A stretch of DNA of 64,000 nucleotides from Viridibacterium sediminicola (GTDB taxonomy: Bacteria; Pseudomonadota; Gammaproteobacteria; Burkholderiales; Rhodocyclaceae), in assembly GCF_039631295.1 (NCBI RefSeq), contig NZ_JBDIVE010000001.1, positions 1 to 64,000 on the forward strand. The letters run 5' to 3'. Within the stretch, counting starts at the first letter, position 1; every line of letters begins with the position of its first letter. This document shows, piece by piece, positions 42,579-50,486 of the stretch. The position numbers and the translations under genes were made by a program. Below the pieces are notes generated by a model that ran no database searches, was not told the DNA's origin, and was given only the letters and a program-made list of their open reading frames with translations.

Positions 42579-43664
42579 ATGCGCGTCCCCTTGCGCCTGC
42601 TGCTGGCCCTGCCCGCCTTTGCCGCCTTGTTGTGCGGCGTTCTGTCAGGGCTGGCAAGACTCGGCCTGCCGGTCGGCGCAGCCTTTGCGCAGCTCATCGG
42701 CGCGCACGGCGCGCTGATGACCGGCGCCTTTTTCGGCACCCTGATCGGCCTGGAGCGCGCCGTCGCGCTGGGGCGCCAGTGGCCCTATCTAGCGCCGCTC
42801 TGTTCGGGCCTGGCCGGCCTTGTGCTGATTGCACAGGGCGCCGTGCTGATCGCCGCCCTCCTCATGAGCGCTGCAGCCGGCGTGCTGTGCATTGCCTGTT
42901 GCGGGCTGTGGCGGCGCCAGCGCGTGGCCCATCTCGCCACCCTGGGCGCCGCTGCACTGTGCTGGCTGATCGGCAATCTGGCCTGGGCGTTGAGCGACAG
43001 CTTCCTCTTCGTGGTGCCGCTGTGGGCCGCTTTCCTGATTCTGACGATTGCCGCCGAGCGCCTCGAACTCTCGCGCCTGGTCCCCACCCCGCCGCGCGCA
43101 CGCCAGGTGTTCGGCGCCATCGTCGCCGGCCTGATGCTGTCGGCAACGCTGGCGGCCTGGCCGGACGCGCAGCTCGACCTTGCCCTGCGCATCTTCGCGG
43201 CAAGCATGCTTGCCCTCGCAGTCTGGCTGCTGCGTTACGACATCGCCCGACGCACCCTGCACACGCCCGGCCTGACCCGCTACATGGCCATCTGCCTGCT
43301 CTCGGCCTATGCCTGGCTGGCGCTGGCAGGCGTGCTGGGCCTGTTCGGCGCGCTGCAGCTCGGCCAGCCATTGCGTGACGCCGCCCTGCACGCCTTGCTG
43401 CTGGGTTTTGTCTTTGCGATGGTCTTCGGCCACGCCCCGGTCATCCTGCCGGCGCTCAGCCGTTTGCGCATGCGCTGGCATGCCGGTCTCTACCTGCCGC
43501 TGGCCTTTCTGCACTTGAGCCTGCTGCTGCGCCTGAGCGCTGGCCTGAGCGGCAATTTCAGCTTGCGTCAGGATGCTGCCATCGGCAATGCGCTGGCCTT
43601 GCTGAGCTTCGGCCTCGGCGTGATCGCCTGCCTCTACGCAGGGCGCGTCCGCCCGCCAAACTGA
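42579..43664 (+). CDS. NnrS-like membrane protein
   Basis: The 361-residue protein is very hydrophobic with about 10-12 helices. Segments GALMTGAFFGTLIGLERAVA and HALLLGFVFAMVFGHAPVIL resemble the heme- and copper-containing NnrS proteins that protect cells from NO-derived stress. NnrS is usually longer (near 400), so I call it NnrS-like. Its place in an NsrR-linked operon supports this. Confidence 0.78.
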   Translation: MRVPLRLLLALPAFAALLCGVLSGLARLGLPVGAAFAQLIGAHGALMTGAFFGTLIGLERAVALGRQWPYLAPLCSGLAGLVLIAQGAVLIAALLMSAAAGVLCIACCGLWRRQRVAHLATLGAAALCWLIGNLAWALSDSFLFVVPLWAAFLILTIAAERLELSRLVPTPPRARQVFGAIVAGLMLSATLAAWPDAQLDLALRIFAASMLALAVWLLRYDIARRTLHTPGLTRYMAICLLSAYAWLALAGVLGLFGALQLGQPLRDAALHALLLGFVFAMVFGHAPVILPALSRLRMRWHAGLYLPLAFLHLSLLLRLSAGLSGNFSLRQDAAIGNALALLSFGLGVIACLYAGRVRPPN

Positions 43665-43675
43665 ACGGGAACCCC

Positions 43676-43987
43676 ATGAGCATCGAATACATGAACGCCT
43701 GGCAATGCATCGGCTGCGGCAAGATCGACGGACCGCAGAACTGCGTGGGCATCTGCCAGGACCGCAAGGTCGAGCTGGTCTATGCGGCCGACTATGAAGC
43801 CCTGCAAAGCCGACTCGATGCAAGCCAGGCACTGCTCGCCGTACTCAGCGCGCAGATGCGCGAGATCGTGAACACCCAGCCGCGCAATGCGGAATGGGAG
43901 CGCAACTATCGTGCGCTACAGGCACGCGCAGCCAAAGCACTGGCCACCGTGGAACGCCATCCCGCCGCCACCGCAATCAAGCGCTGA
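43676..43987 (+). CDS. Small Cys-rich protein of the NO operon
   Basis: The 103-residue protein has a four-Cys N-terminus, CIGCGK and CVGICQD (Cys11, 14, 23, 27), then a helical region (ALQSRLDASQALLAVLSAQM). It looks like a zinc knuckle or Fe-S site followed by a coiled coil. I recognise no family. It starts 11 bp after the NnrS-like gene and is the last gene before a stem-loop. Confidence 0.7.
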   Translation: MSIEYMNAWQCIGCGKIDGPQNCVGICQDRKVELVYAADYEALQSRLDASQALLAVLSAQMREIVNTQPRNAEWERNYRALQARAAKALATVERHPAATAIKR

Positions 43988-43998
43988 AGCTGCAAGCC

Positions 43999-44019
43999 TG
44001 GCTGGCCAAGAGCCAGCCA
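43999..44019. terminator. Stem-loop between convergent genes
   Basis: TGGCTGG and CCAGCCA form a perfect 7-bp stem with loop CCAAGAG, 11 bp after the Cys-rich gene and 25 bp after the end of the convergent SirB2-like gene. It may end both transcripts. Confidence 0.5.
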
Positions 44020-44044
44020 CTCCACTCATACCCGCCACGCCCGC

Positions 44045-44428
44045 TCACAGTAGTTGCCAGCTTGCCGAGCGCGTCAGGGCAACGCCGACGATATAGATCA
44101 CGCAGAGTATCGCTGCCAGAAAGGCCGGCAGGCGTCGCTGCGCCGGCGTCTTCGCCGCCAATGCAATCTTGCCGCAGCCGATGTAGGCCAGCAGCGCCAG
44201 CAATTTGGCGGTCAGCCAGGTCTGCACAAAAGGATACTGATGACTGCTCAGCGCCAGCCAGATCGCCGCGGCCAGCAAGCCGCTGTCGATGAGATGCGGC
44301 GCGATCCGCAATGCAGCTGATCGCCGCCAGGCCAGGCCGCGCAGTTGCAGCACACCGCGCAACAGGAACAGGCTGATGCTCAGCACCACGCAGCCAACGT
44401 GCAGATTCTTGATCGCCAGATAGTCCAT
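44045..44428 (-). CDS. SirB2-family membrane protein
   Basis: The 127-residue protein has four membrane helices and begins MDYLAIKNLHVGCVVLSISLF, the SirB2 pattern with a conserved His in the first helix. AAGGAG lies 6 bases before the ATG at 44428. SirB2 proteins are small inner-membrane proteins of unclear role, sometimes near heme or respiratory genes. It follows norB and its terminator. Confidence 0.85.
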   Translation of the reverse strand: MDYLAIKNLHVGCVVLSISLFLLRGVLQLRGLAWRRSAALRIAPHLIDSGLLAAAIWLALSSHQYPFVQTWLTAKLLALLAYIGCGKIALAAKTPAQRRLPAFLAAILCVIYIVGVALTRSASWQLL

Positions 44429-44445
44429 TTCCGCTCCTTCCATGT

Positions 44446-44475
44446 AAAAGGGCCTGCGCGATGACACGCAGGCCC
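44446..44475 (-). terminator. Rho-independent terminator of norB
   Basis: On the minus strand GGGCCTGCG and CGCAGGCCC form a perfect 9-bp stem with an 8-base loop, followed by TTTT. It lies 28 bp after the norB stop, so it should end most norB transcripts before the SirB2-like gene. Confidence 0.8.
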
Positions 44476-44503
44476 GGCGACACGCCAACTCGGGCGCTAA
44501 CGC

Positions 44504-46789
44504 TCAGTGCGCCTTGCGCAGCGCGCTGGCGCGAGCGGCCTCGGCCTGCGCGGCATCACGCGGGCGCCCCAGCAGACGCAGCGCAAACACCCCGAGGAAC
44601 AGCACACCGATCGCGAACACGATGTCACCCGGCACGCGCAGCCAGACCAGGGCGGTCATGAATGTCGAATGGATGATTTCGGGCGAGCGGGCAAACCACA
44701 GCCCCTGGCTCACGCTAGCCCAGGCCTGGTAGATGCCGGCCGGCACCAGGGACAGGAAGACCATCATCGCCAAGCCGATGTTGAGACACCAGAACGCCGG
44801 GCGCAGCAGACGATCCTGCCACAGGCTGCGCGGCGACAGCCCACGCAGGCAGAACAGCATCAGGCCGATGCCGAGCATGCCATACACGCCGAACAGCGCC
44901 GCATGGCCGTGCGCCGGTGTCATATTGAGGCCTTGCACGTAGTACAGCGAAATCGGCGGATTGATCGAGAAGCCGAGCAAACCCGCGCCGACCAGATTCC
45001 AGAAGCCGACGGCGACGAAGCACAGGATGGCCCAGCGATAATTGGCCACCCAGGGCGCGGCCTGGCTACGCTGGTAGTTGCGATAGCCTTCGAAGCCGAT
45101 TAGCGCCAGCGGCACCACTTCCAGCGCCGAGAACATGGCACCGACGGCGATCACCGAGGTCGGCGTGCCGGTGAAGTAGAGATGGTGCAAGGTGCCGAGG
45201 ATGCCGCCGAACAGGAACACGATGGTTTCCATGATGATGGCGGAGTTCGCCGTCGCTGCGCGGATCAGCCCCAGGCGCGTGAAGATCAGGGCGATCACGG
45301 CGGTGGCGAATACTTCGAAGAAGCCCTCGACCCACAGGTGCACCAGCCACCACCTCCAGTACTCGATCATCGAGTAGTGGCTGTGCTGGCCCCACATCAG
45401 CGAGCTGGCGTAGAAGCCGCCGATGCAGGTCGCCGACAGGAAGACCATGGCGATCAGGCCACGGCTCTCGCTCGGGCGCTTGAGTGCCGGCCACAGCGCG
45501 CGCGCCATCAGGCCCAGCCAGATGAGCAGGCCGGCGAACAAGGCGAACTGCCAGATGCGGCCCATGCTGGTGTATTCCAGCCCCTGATTGCCGAGCCAGA
45601 AGCTGAAGCCAGTACCCAGCCTTTGCAAGGAGCCCACCCAGCCACAGGCAATCGAGCCGACGACGATCAGAAGGAGCGCGTAGAACAGCACGTCGACGCC
45701 CAGCTTCTGGAACTTCGGCTCATGCCCCGACAGCGCGGGCGAGATGTATAAGCCGGTCGCCAGCCATGCCGTAGCGATCCACAACACACCGAGCTGGGTG
45801 TGGATGGTACGGCTCACCGTAAAGGGCAGCACTTCTGCCAGCGGAATACCGAAGAAGCCTTGCCCTTCCACCGCGTAGTGCGCCGAGATCGCACCCATGC
45901 CGACCTGCACCAGCAGCAAACCGATCACCACGTAGAAGTACTTGCGTGTAGCACGCATCGATGGCGTGGGCTTGAGGTCGAACAGCGGGTCAGCTTGCGG
46001 TGGCGCCGGATCGGCCGCCTCCTTGTGCGCCGAGTGATAGGCGATCATGCCCGCCACACCGGCAATCAGCAGGATCACGCTGGCAATCGACCACAGGCCA
46101 TTGCCGGTTGTCGGCACGTTATCGACCAGGGGCTCGTGCGGCCAATTGCTGGTGTAGGACAGATGTGTCTCGCCGGGGCGATCAGTCGCCGCAGCCCAGG
46201 CCGACCAGAAGAAGAAGGCCGGCAGCGCTGCGAGATCCTGCGCATTCCTCAGCGTGCCCTTCATCATCGCGTACTGCTCGCGCAAGCTGTCCTGCGAGGC
46301 ATCGTCACCAAACAGCGCGGTGTAGTGCGTCACCAGGCTCGCAATCGCGCTGGCGCGTTCGGCGCTGACGCTGAGCGTGCCCGTTGCCGCATCGTAGCTG
46401 TTGTGACGCAGCTCATCCTTGACGCGCTGATCGACCGCAGCACGCTCGTCAGCGGCCAGCCGGGCATACGCGCTGTGGTAGCGCGACTGCGCAATCGCCT
46501 CACGCAAAGCCAGGGCCTCGCGATGCAGCCAGTCGGCCGACCAGTCCGGCGCCACATAGCTGCCGTGTCCCCACACCGAGCCCAGTTGCTGGCCCCCCGC
46601 CGACAGCCAGGCTTCCTGCCCGCGCTGCACTTGTTCCCCCGTGAACAACACGGCCCCGTCGCTACGCACCACTTGCTGCGGAATCGGCGGTGCGGACAGG
46701 TAGATCTCATGTCCCATCCAGCCCAGCACTCCGAACGACAGCAAGAAAACGACGGCCAGCCAACGCCAAAGCGTACGTGGCGATTTCAT
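44504..46789 (-). CDS. norB: Quinol-dependent nitric oxide reductase
   Basis: The 761-residue protein is a single-subunit qNOR: an N-terminal periplasmic extension with QVQRGQEAWLSAGGQQLGSVWGHG, then about 12 helices with heme-copper-type histidines in SRTIHTQLGVLW, GTLHHLYFTG and PAHGHAALFG. It reduces two NO to nitrous oxide with quinol. GGGAGGAA precedes the ATG at 46789. Two NsrR boxes stand 37-86 bp upstream. The long frame continues beyond the start but has no coding sense there. Confidence 0.96.
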   Translation of the reverse strand: MKSPRTLWRWLAVVFLLSFGVLGWMGHEIYLSAPPIPQQVVRSDGAVLFTGEQVQRGQEAWLSAGGQQLGSVWGHGSYVAPDWSADWLHREALALREAIAQSRYHSAYARLAADERAAVDQRVKDELRHNSYDAATGTLSVSAERASAIASLVTHYTALFGDDASQDSLREQYAMMKGTLRNAQDLAALPAFFFWSAWAAATDRPGETHLSYTSNWPHEPLVDNVPTTGNGLWSIASVILLIAGVAGMIAYHSAHKEAADPAPPQADPLFDLKPTPSMRATRKYFYVVIGLLLVQVGMGAISAHYAVEGQGFFGIPLAEVLPFTVSRTIHTQLGVLWIATAWLATGLYISPALSGHEPKFQKLGVDVLFYALLLIVVGSIACGWVGSLQRLGTGFSFWLGNQGLEYTSMGRIWQFALFAGLLIWLGLMARALWPALKRPSESRGLIAMVFLSATCIGGFYASSLMWGQHSHYSMIEYWRWWLVHLWVEGFFEVFATAVIALIFTRLGLIRAATANSAIIMETIVFLFGGILGTLHHLYFTGTPTSVIAVGAMFSALEVVPLALIGFEGYRNYQRSQAAPWVANYRWAILCFVAVGFWNLVGAGLLGFSINPPISLYYVQGLNMTPAHGHAALFGVYGMLGIGLMLFCLRGLSPRSLWQDRLLRPAFWCLNIGLAMMVFLSLVPAGIYQAWASVSQGLWFARSPEIIHSTFMTALVWLRVPGDIVFAIGVLFLGVFALRLLGRPRDAAQAEAARASALRKAH

Positions 46790-46825
46790 GACAGTTCCTC
46801 CCGATTTGATCTGGCAATGCGCCAT

Positions 46826-46848
46826 AAGATTCATTTTAGAAACATCTT
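46826..46848. promoter_or_regulatory. NsrR box near norB
   Basis: AAGATTCATTT and AAACATCTT, separated by TAG, match the NsrR consensus with few changes on both halves. It is 37 bp upstream of norB. Confidence 0.75.
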
Positions 46849-46852
46849 TTAA

Positions 46853-46875
46853 AAGATGCAAACAATATGAATCTT
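46853..46875. promoter_or_regulatory. Second NsrR box between norB and tauE-like gene
   Basis: AAGATGCA and GAATCTT enclose AACAATAT, a further close match 4 bp from the first box. Two sites side by side could regulate norB and the divergent gene at 47012. Confidence 0.7.
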
Positions 46876-46994
46876 TTGGTTGAGGTATTGCCCTGCCCGC
46901 GCGGACAAAGCTCGCCAATTGCTGGATACTGGCGGGCCTTGCACTTGCCTGACCCCGCTCCGCGCACAACACGCGCGAGCACGCAGCAGCCCAG

Positions 46995-47011
46995 CCTTGC
47001 CTTGCCTTGCC
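46995..47011 (+). repeat. CCTTG pentanucleotide repeat at a start codon
   Basis: Three CCTTG units and a partial fourth end right at the ATG of the TauE-like gene, where a ribosome site should be. A change of copy number would shift or alter this region. Confidence 0.5.
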
Positions 47012-47761
47012 ATGAACATCATCAACGACCCGCTGTTTTACTTCGCCGCCGTTCCTGCCGTGTTGCTGGCCGGCATTTCCAAAGGCGGCTTTGCCGGCGG
47101 GCTGGGCATGCTGGCGGTGCCCTTGATGGCGCTGGCGATTCCGGCGCCGCAGGCGGCCAGCGTGATGCTGCCGATCCTCTGCCTGATGGATCTGGTCGGC
47201 AGCTGGAGCTATCACAAGCACTGGGACTACGCCCTGCTGCGCCGCCTGATTCCCGGCGCCGTGCTGGGCATCGTGCTCGGCTGGCTGCTCTTCAAGCGCC
47301 TTGATGGCTGGGTGGTGGAGCTGTTCATCGGCCTGCTCGCGGTGCTGTTCGCGGTGCAGCGCCTGCTGGCCATCCAGCTCAAGGACACCTCGCGGCTGCC
47401 CGAATGGCTGCGTGCCAGCATCTGGTCCGGCTTGTCGGGTTTCACCAGCTGCCTGGCGCATGCCGGCGGGCCGCCGATGATGGTCTATCTGCTGCCCAAA
47501 CAGCTCGACAAGACCGTGCTGGTCGCCAACCTCACGCTGTACTTCGCGCTGGTCAATTACCTCAAGCTGGTGCCGTACACCGAGCTCGGCCTGCTCGATG
47601 CGCGCAATCTCGGCACCGCCATGGTCCTCGCACCGCTGGCGCCGATTGGCGTGTATCTGGGCATCTGGCTGCACAATCGCATCGACGAGAAGCTGTTCTA
47701 CCGCCTCTCCTACCTGTTTCTGCTCGCCACCGGCCTGCGTTTGATCTGGCAAGCGATCTAG
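47012..47761 (+). CDS. TauE/SafE-family membrane protein
   Basis: The 249-residue protein has about eight helices and the TauE/SafE repeats GISKGGFAGGLGMLAVPL near residue 20 and SGFTSCLAHAGGPPMMVYLL near 145. Members export or import sulfite, sulfoacetate or organosulfur anions. Its stop codon TAG is supplied by the left end of the hairpin element. It is divergent from norB with NsrR boxes between, so NO may induce it. Confidence 0.88.
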   Translation: MNIINDPLFYFAAVPAVLLAGISKGGFAGGLGMLAVPLMALAIPAPQAASVMLPILCLMDLVGSWSYHKHWDYALLRRLIPGAVLGIVLGWLLFKRLDGWVVELFIGLLAVLFAVQRLLAIQLKDTSRLPEWLRASIWSGLSGFTSCLAHAGGPPMMVYLLPKQLDKTVLVANLTLYFALVNYLKLVPYTELGLLDARNLGTAMVLAPLAPIGVYLGIWLHNRIDEKLFYRLSYLFLLATGLRLIWQAI

Positions 47762-48026
47762 GGCGTGTTCACAGTAGGCGAGGGGATTGCGTTGAGGACT
47801 ATGGCTTGCGGGACAAGGCGTGCGACGCGGTGCGGGGTGGTTCCCCCGCACAAGGAGCGCAACGCAGTAGCGCAGGCCATAGTCCTCAACCCGAAGGGCT
47901 CGGACGAAATGGGCGCATGGCTGCGTTGCGGCGACTCGCCAGGAGACTACCCTGCCAGCGTCGCCGCGCCTTGCCCTGCACCCATTGCGTGCGAGCGCAA
48001 CCCCTCGCCTACTGTGAGCACGCCCT
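47760..48026. mobile_element. Inverted-repeat hairpin element, copy 1
   Basis: This 267-bp element has 26-bp ends, AGGGCGTGTTCACAGTAGGC and on (47760-47785), that mirror 48001-48026 with one change. A second arm pair (47791-47805 with 47876-47890) is perfect over 15 bp, and a core stem GTGCGGGG/CCCCGCAC (47830-47837, 47844-47851) closes a 6-base loop. An extra 110-bp piece (47891-48000) sits in the right side and is palindromic itself: GCGGCGAC (47928) with GTCGCCGC (47960), and AATGGGCGCA with TGCACCCATT (9 of 10). CTAG stands at both ends. No protein is encoded. It looks like a MITE or structured repeat; the transposase family is unknown. Confidence 0.75.
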
Positions 48027-48080
48027 AGCTCAAACGCTCCTCGCGCGGCAAGCAGCATCGGCGTAGAGTGAGCGCCTGCC

Positions 48081-50486
48081 ATGAAAACCACTGCTGCACA
48101 CTCGCTCAAACTCCCCATCGCCGGCATGACCTGCGCCAGCTGCGTGGCGCGTGTCGAACGCGCGCTGCAAGCCGTGCCTGGCGTGCTCGAAGCCAGCGTC
48201 AACCTCGCCACCGAGCAGGCCAGCCTCCAGCTCGCCGACAGCAACGCCGGCACCGCAGCGATTGCCGCCATCGAACGCAGCGGTTTCGAAGTGCCAGCGC
48301 AACAGGTCGATGTGGACATCCTCGGCATGACCTGCGCCAGCTGCGTGGCGCGGGTCGAAAAAGCCCTGCTCAAGCTGCCCGGCGTGGTTTCGGCCGAGGT
48401 CAATCTGGCCACCGAGCGGGCGCGCATCAGCACCCGCGTCTTGCAGCAGAACGATGCGCTGCTGGCCGCCGTCGCCAGCGTCGGCTTCGAAGGCCGCCTG
48501 CACCGCGCGACCAGCGCGCAGGCCGCACCCAAGCATGATCAGCAGGCCTGGACCCTGATCGCCAGCTGCGCGCTGAGCGTGCCGTTGATCCTGCCGATGC
48601 TCACCAGCGTGTTCGGCCTGCACTGGATGCTGCCGGGCTGGCTGCAACTGCTGCTCGCCGCGCCGGTGCAATTCGTCTTCGGTGCGCGCTTCTACCGCTC
48701 CGCCTGGCACGCCGTGCGCAGTGGCGGCGCCAACATGGATGTGCTGGTCGCTCTCGGCACCAGTGCGGCGTTTGGCCTGAGCGGCTATCAACTGGCCGCC
48801 GGCGGTATGCATTTGTATTTCGAGGCTTCGGCCACCGTGATCAGCCTGGTGCTGCTCGGCAAGTGGCTGGAGGCGCGGGCCAAGCGGCAGACCAGCGATG
48901 CGATCCGCGCCCTGCAGGCGCTGCGCCCGGAAGTCGCGCAAGTGCGCCGCGCCGGCGCCGAGCTGAGCATGCCGATCAGCAGCGTGCGCCTCGGCGACGA
49001 GGTCGTCGTGCGGCCCGGTGAGCGCATTCCGGTCGATGGCCAGATTCTCGAAGGTCGCTCGCATGTCGATGAATCCCTGATCAGCGGCGAGAGCCTGCCG
49101 ATTGCCAAGGAGCCCGGCGCAACGGTCACCGGCGGCGCGATCAATGGCGAAGGCCTGCTCCTGGTGCGCACCACGGCCATCGGTGCGCAGTCGCAGCTCT
49201 CGCGCATCATCGCCATGGTCGAAGACGCCCAGGTGCACAAGCCGCCGATCCAGCATCTGGTGGACCGCGTCGCGGCTATCTTCGTACCCGTCGTACTGGC
49301 CATTGCGCTGCTGACCCTGCTCGCCTGGGGATTTGCCAGCGGCCACTGGGAACAGGCCCTGCTCAATGCCGTCGCCGTGCTGGTCATCGCCTGCCCGTGC
49401 GCGCTGGGCCTGGCGACGCCGACGGCGATCATGGCCGGTACCGGCGTCGCGGCGCGCCACGGCATCCTCATCAAGGATGTGGACGCACTGGAAGTCGCGC
49501 ATGGCATCCGCATCGTCGCCTTCGACAAAACCGGCACGCTGACGCGCGGACAAGCCGAACTGATATGCATCGAGGCACAAGCGCCCACCCGCCACGACGA
49601 AGCCCTACAGCTGGCCGCCGCCCTGCAAAGCGGCAGCGAACACCCGCTGGCCAAGGCCGTGCTGCACGCCGCCGCGCAACGCCAGCTGCCGCTCGCGCAA
49701 AACATCCGCGCCGAAGCCGGACGCGGCCTGCGCGGCGAGATCGACGGCAAGTCATATGTACTCGGCAGCACGCGCTGGATGCAGGAACTCGGCGTGCAAC
49801 TGGCCGCCTGCGATGAGCGCGTCGCCACGCTGCAGGCCGCCGGCCGCACCCTGTCCTGGCTGGCGCAGCTGGCGGCCGATGCGCCGCCACGGCTGCTCGC
49901 CCTGCTCGCCTTTGGTGACGAAGTGCGCGCCGAGAGCCGCGAAGCGATTGCCCTGCTCAAGGCGCAAGGCATCCGCACCGCGATGCTCACCGGCGACCAG
50001 ACACGCAGCGCACAGGCGATTGCACAGCACCTCGCGCTCAACTCGATCAATGCCGAAGTGCTGCCCGCCGACAAGGCCGGCATCGTCGCCCAGCTGCGCG
50101 CGCAGTATGGTGTGATCGCGATGGTCGGCGACGGCATCAATGACGCGCCGGCGCTGGCCGCTGCGGATGTCGGCATCGCCATGGGCAGCGGCACCGATGT
50201 CGCCATGCAGGCCGCCGGCATTACGCTGATGCGTGCCGACCCGCGTCTCGTCGTCGATGCCATCGACATCTCGCGGCGCTGCCTTGGCAAGATCCGCCAG
50301 AACCTGTTCTGGGCCTTCATCTACAACCTGATCGGCATTCCGCTGGCGGCAGCCGGCCTGCTCAACCCGGTGATTGCCGGGGCGGCGATGGCTTTTTCCA
50401 GCGTCAGCGTGGTGCTCAACTCGCTCAGCCTGCGCCGCTGGAAGCCGCAGGCGGCGCAGCAGCGACGCTCAGCGCGCCAGCAGTAG
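48081..50486 (+). CDS. copA: Copper-exporting P-type ATPase
   Basis: The 801-residue P1B-ATPase has two metal-binding domains (GMTCASC at residues 15-21 and 82-88), the membrane metal site Cys438-Pro-Cys440 in ACPCALGLATP, and the phosphorylation Asp482 in DKTGTLT, with the GDGINDAPAL hinge near the end. It exports Cu(I) to the periplasm. It begins 54 bp after the hairpin element. It overlaps the next, convergent gene by 18 bp. I see no CueR or CopZ gene nearby. Confidence 0.95.
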   Translation: MKTTAAHSLKLPIAGMTCASCVARVERALQAVPGVLEASVNLATEQASLQLADSNAGTAAIAAIERSGFEVPAQQVDVDILGMTCASCVARVEKALLKLPGVVSAEVNLATERARISTRVLQQNDALLAAVASVGFEGRLHRATSAQAAPKHDQQAWTLIASCALSVPLILPMLTSVFGLHWMLPGWLQLLLAAPVQFVFGARFYRSAWHAVRSGGANMDVLVALGTSAAFGLSGYQLAAGGMHLYFEASATVISLVLLGKWLEARAKRQTSDAIRALQALRPEVAQVRRAGAELSMPISSVRLGDEVVVRPGERIPVDGQILEGRSHVDESLISGESLPIAKEPGATVTGGAINGEGLLLVRTTAIGAQSQLSRIIAMVEDAQVHKPPIQHLVDRVAAIFVPVVLAIALLTLLAWGFASGHWEQALLNAVAVLVIACPCALGLATPTAIMAGTGVAARHGILIKDVDALEVAHGIRIVAFDKTGTLTRGQAELICIEAQAPTRHDEALQLAAALQSGSEHPLAKAVLHAAAQRQLPLAQNIRAEAGRGLRGEIDGKSYVLGSTRWMQELGVQLAACDERVATLQAAGRTLSWLAQLAADAPPRLLALLAFGDEVRAESREAIALLKAQGIRTAMLTGDQTRSAQAIAQHLALNSINAEVLPADKAGIVAQLRAQYGVIAMVGDGINDAPALAAADVGIAMGSGTDVAMQAAGITLMRADPRLVVDAIDISRRCLGKIRQNLFWAFIYNLIGIPLAAAGLLNPVIAGAAMAFSSVSVVLNSLSLRRWKPQAAQQRRSARQQ

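Noticed and set aside
47765..48028. Small ORFs inside hairpin element copy 1
   Set aside because: They are by-products of the repeat; the sequence is constrained by base pairing, not by codons.
46790..48532. Upstream extension of the norB frame to about 1340 codons
   Set aside because: The frame runs through the NsrR boxes, the TauE-like gene and the hairpin element; the qNOR start at 46789 has a strong ribosome site and normal length.
48788..50320. Long open frame antisense to copA
   Set aside because: Rich in Ser, Arg and Ala with no domain; a usual shadow of a GC-rich gene on the other strand.
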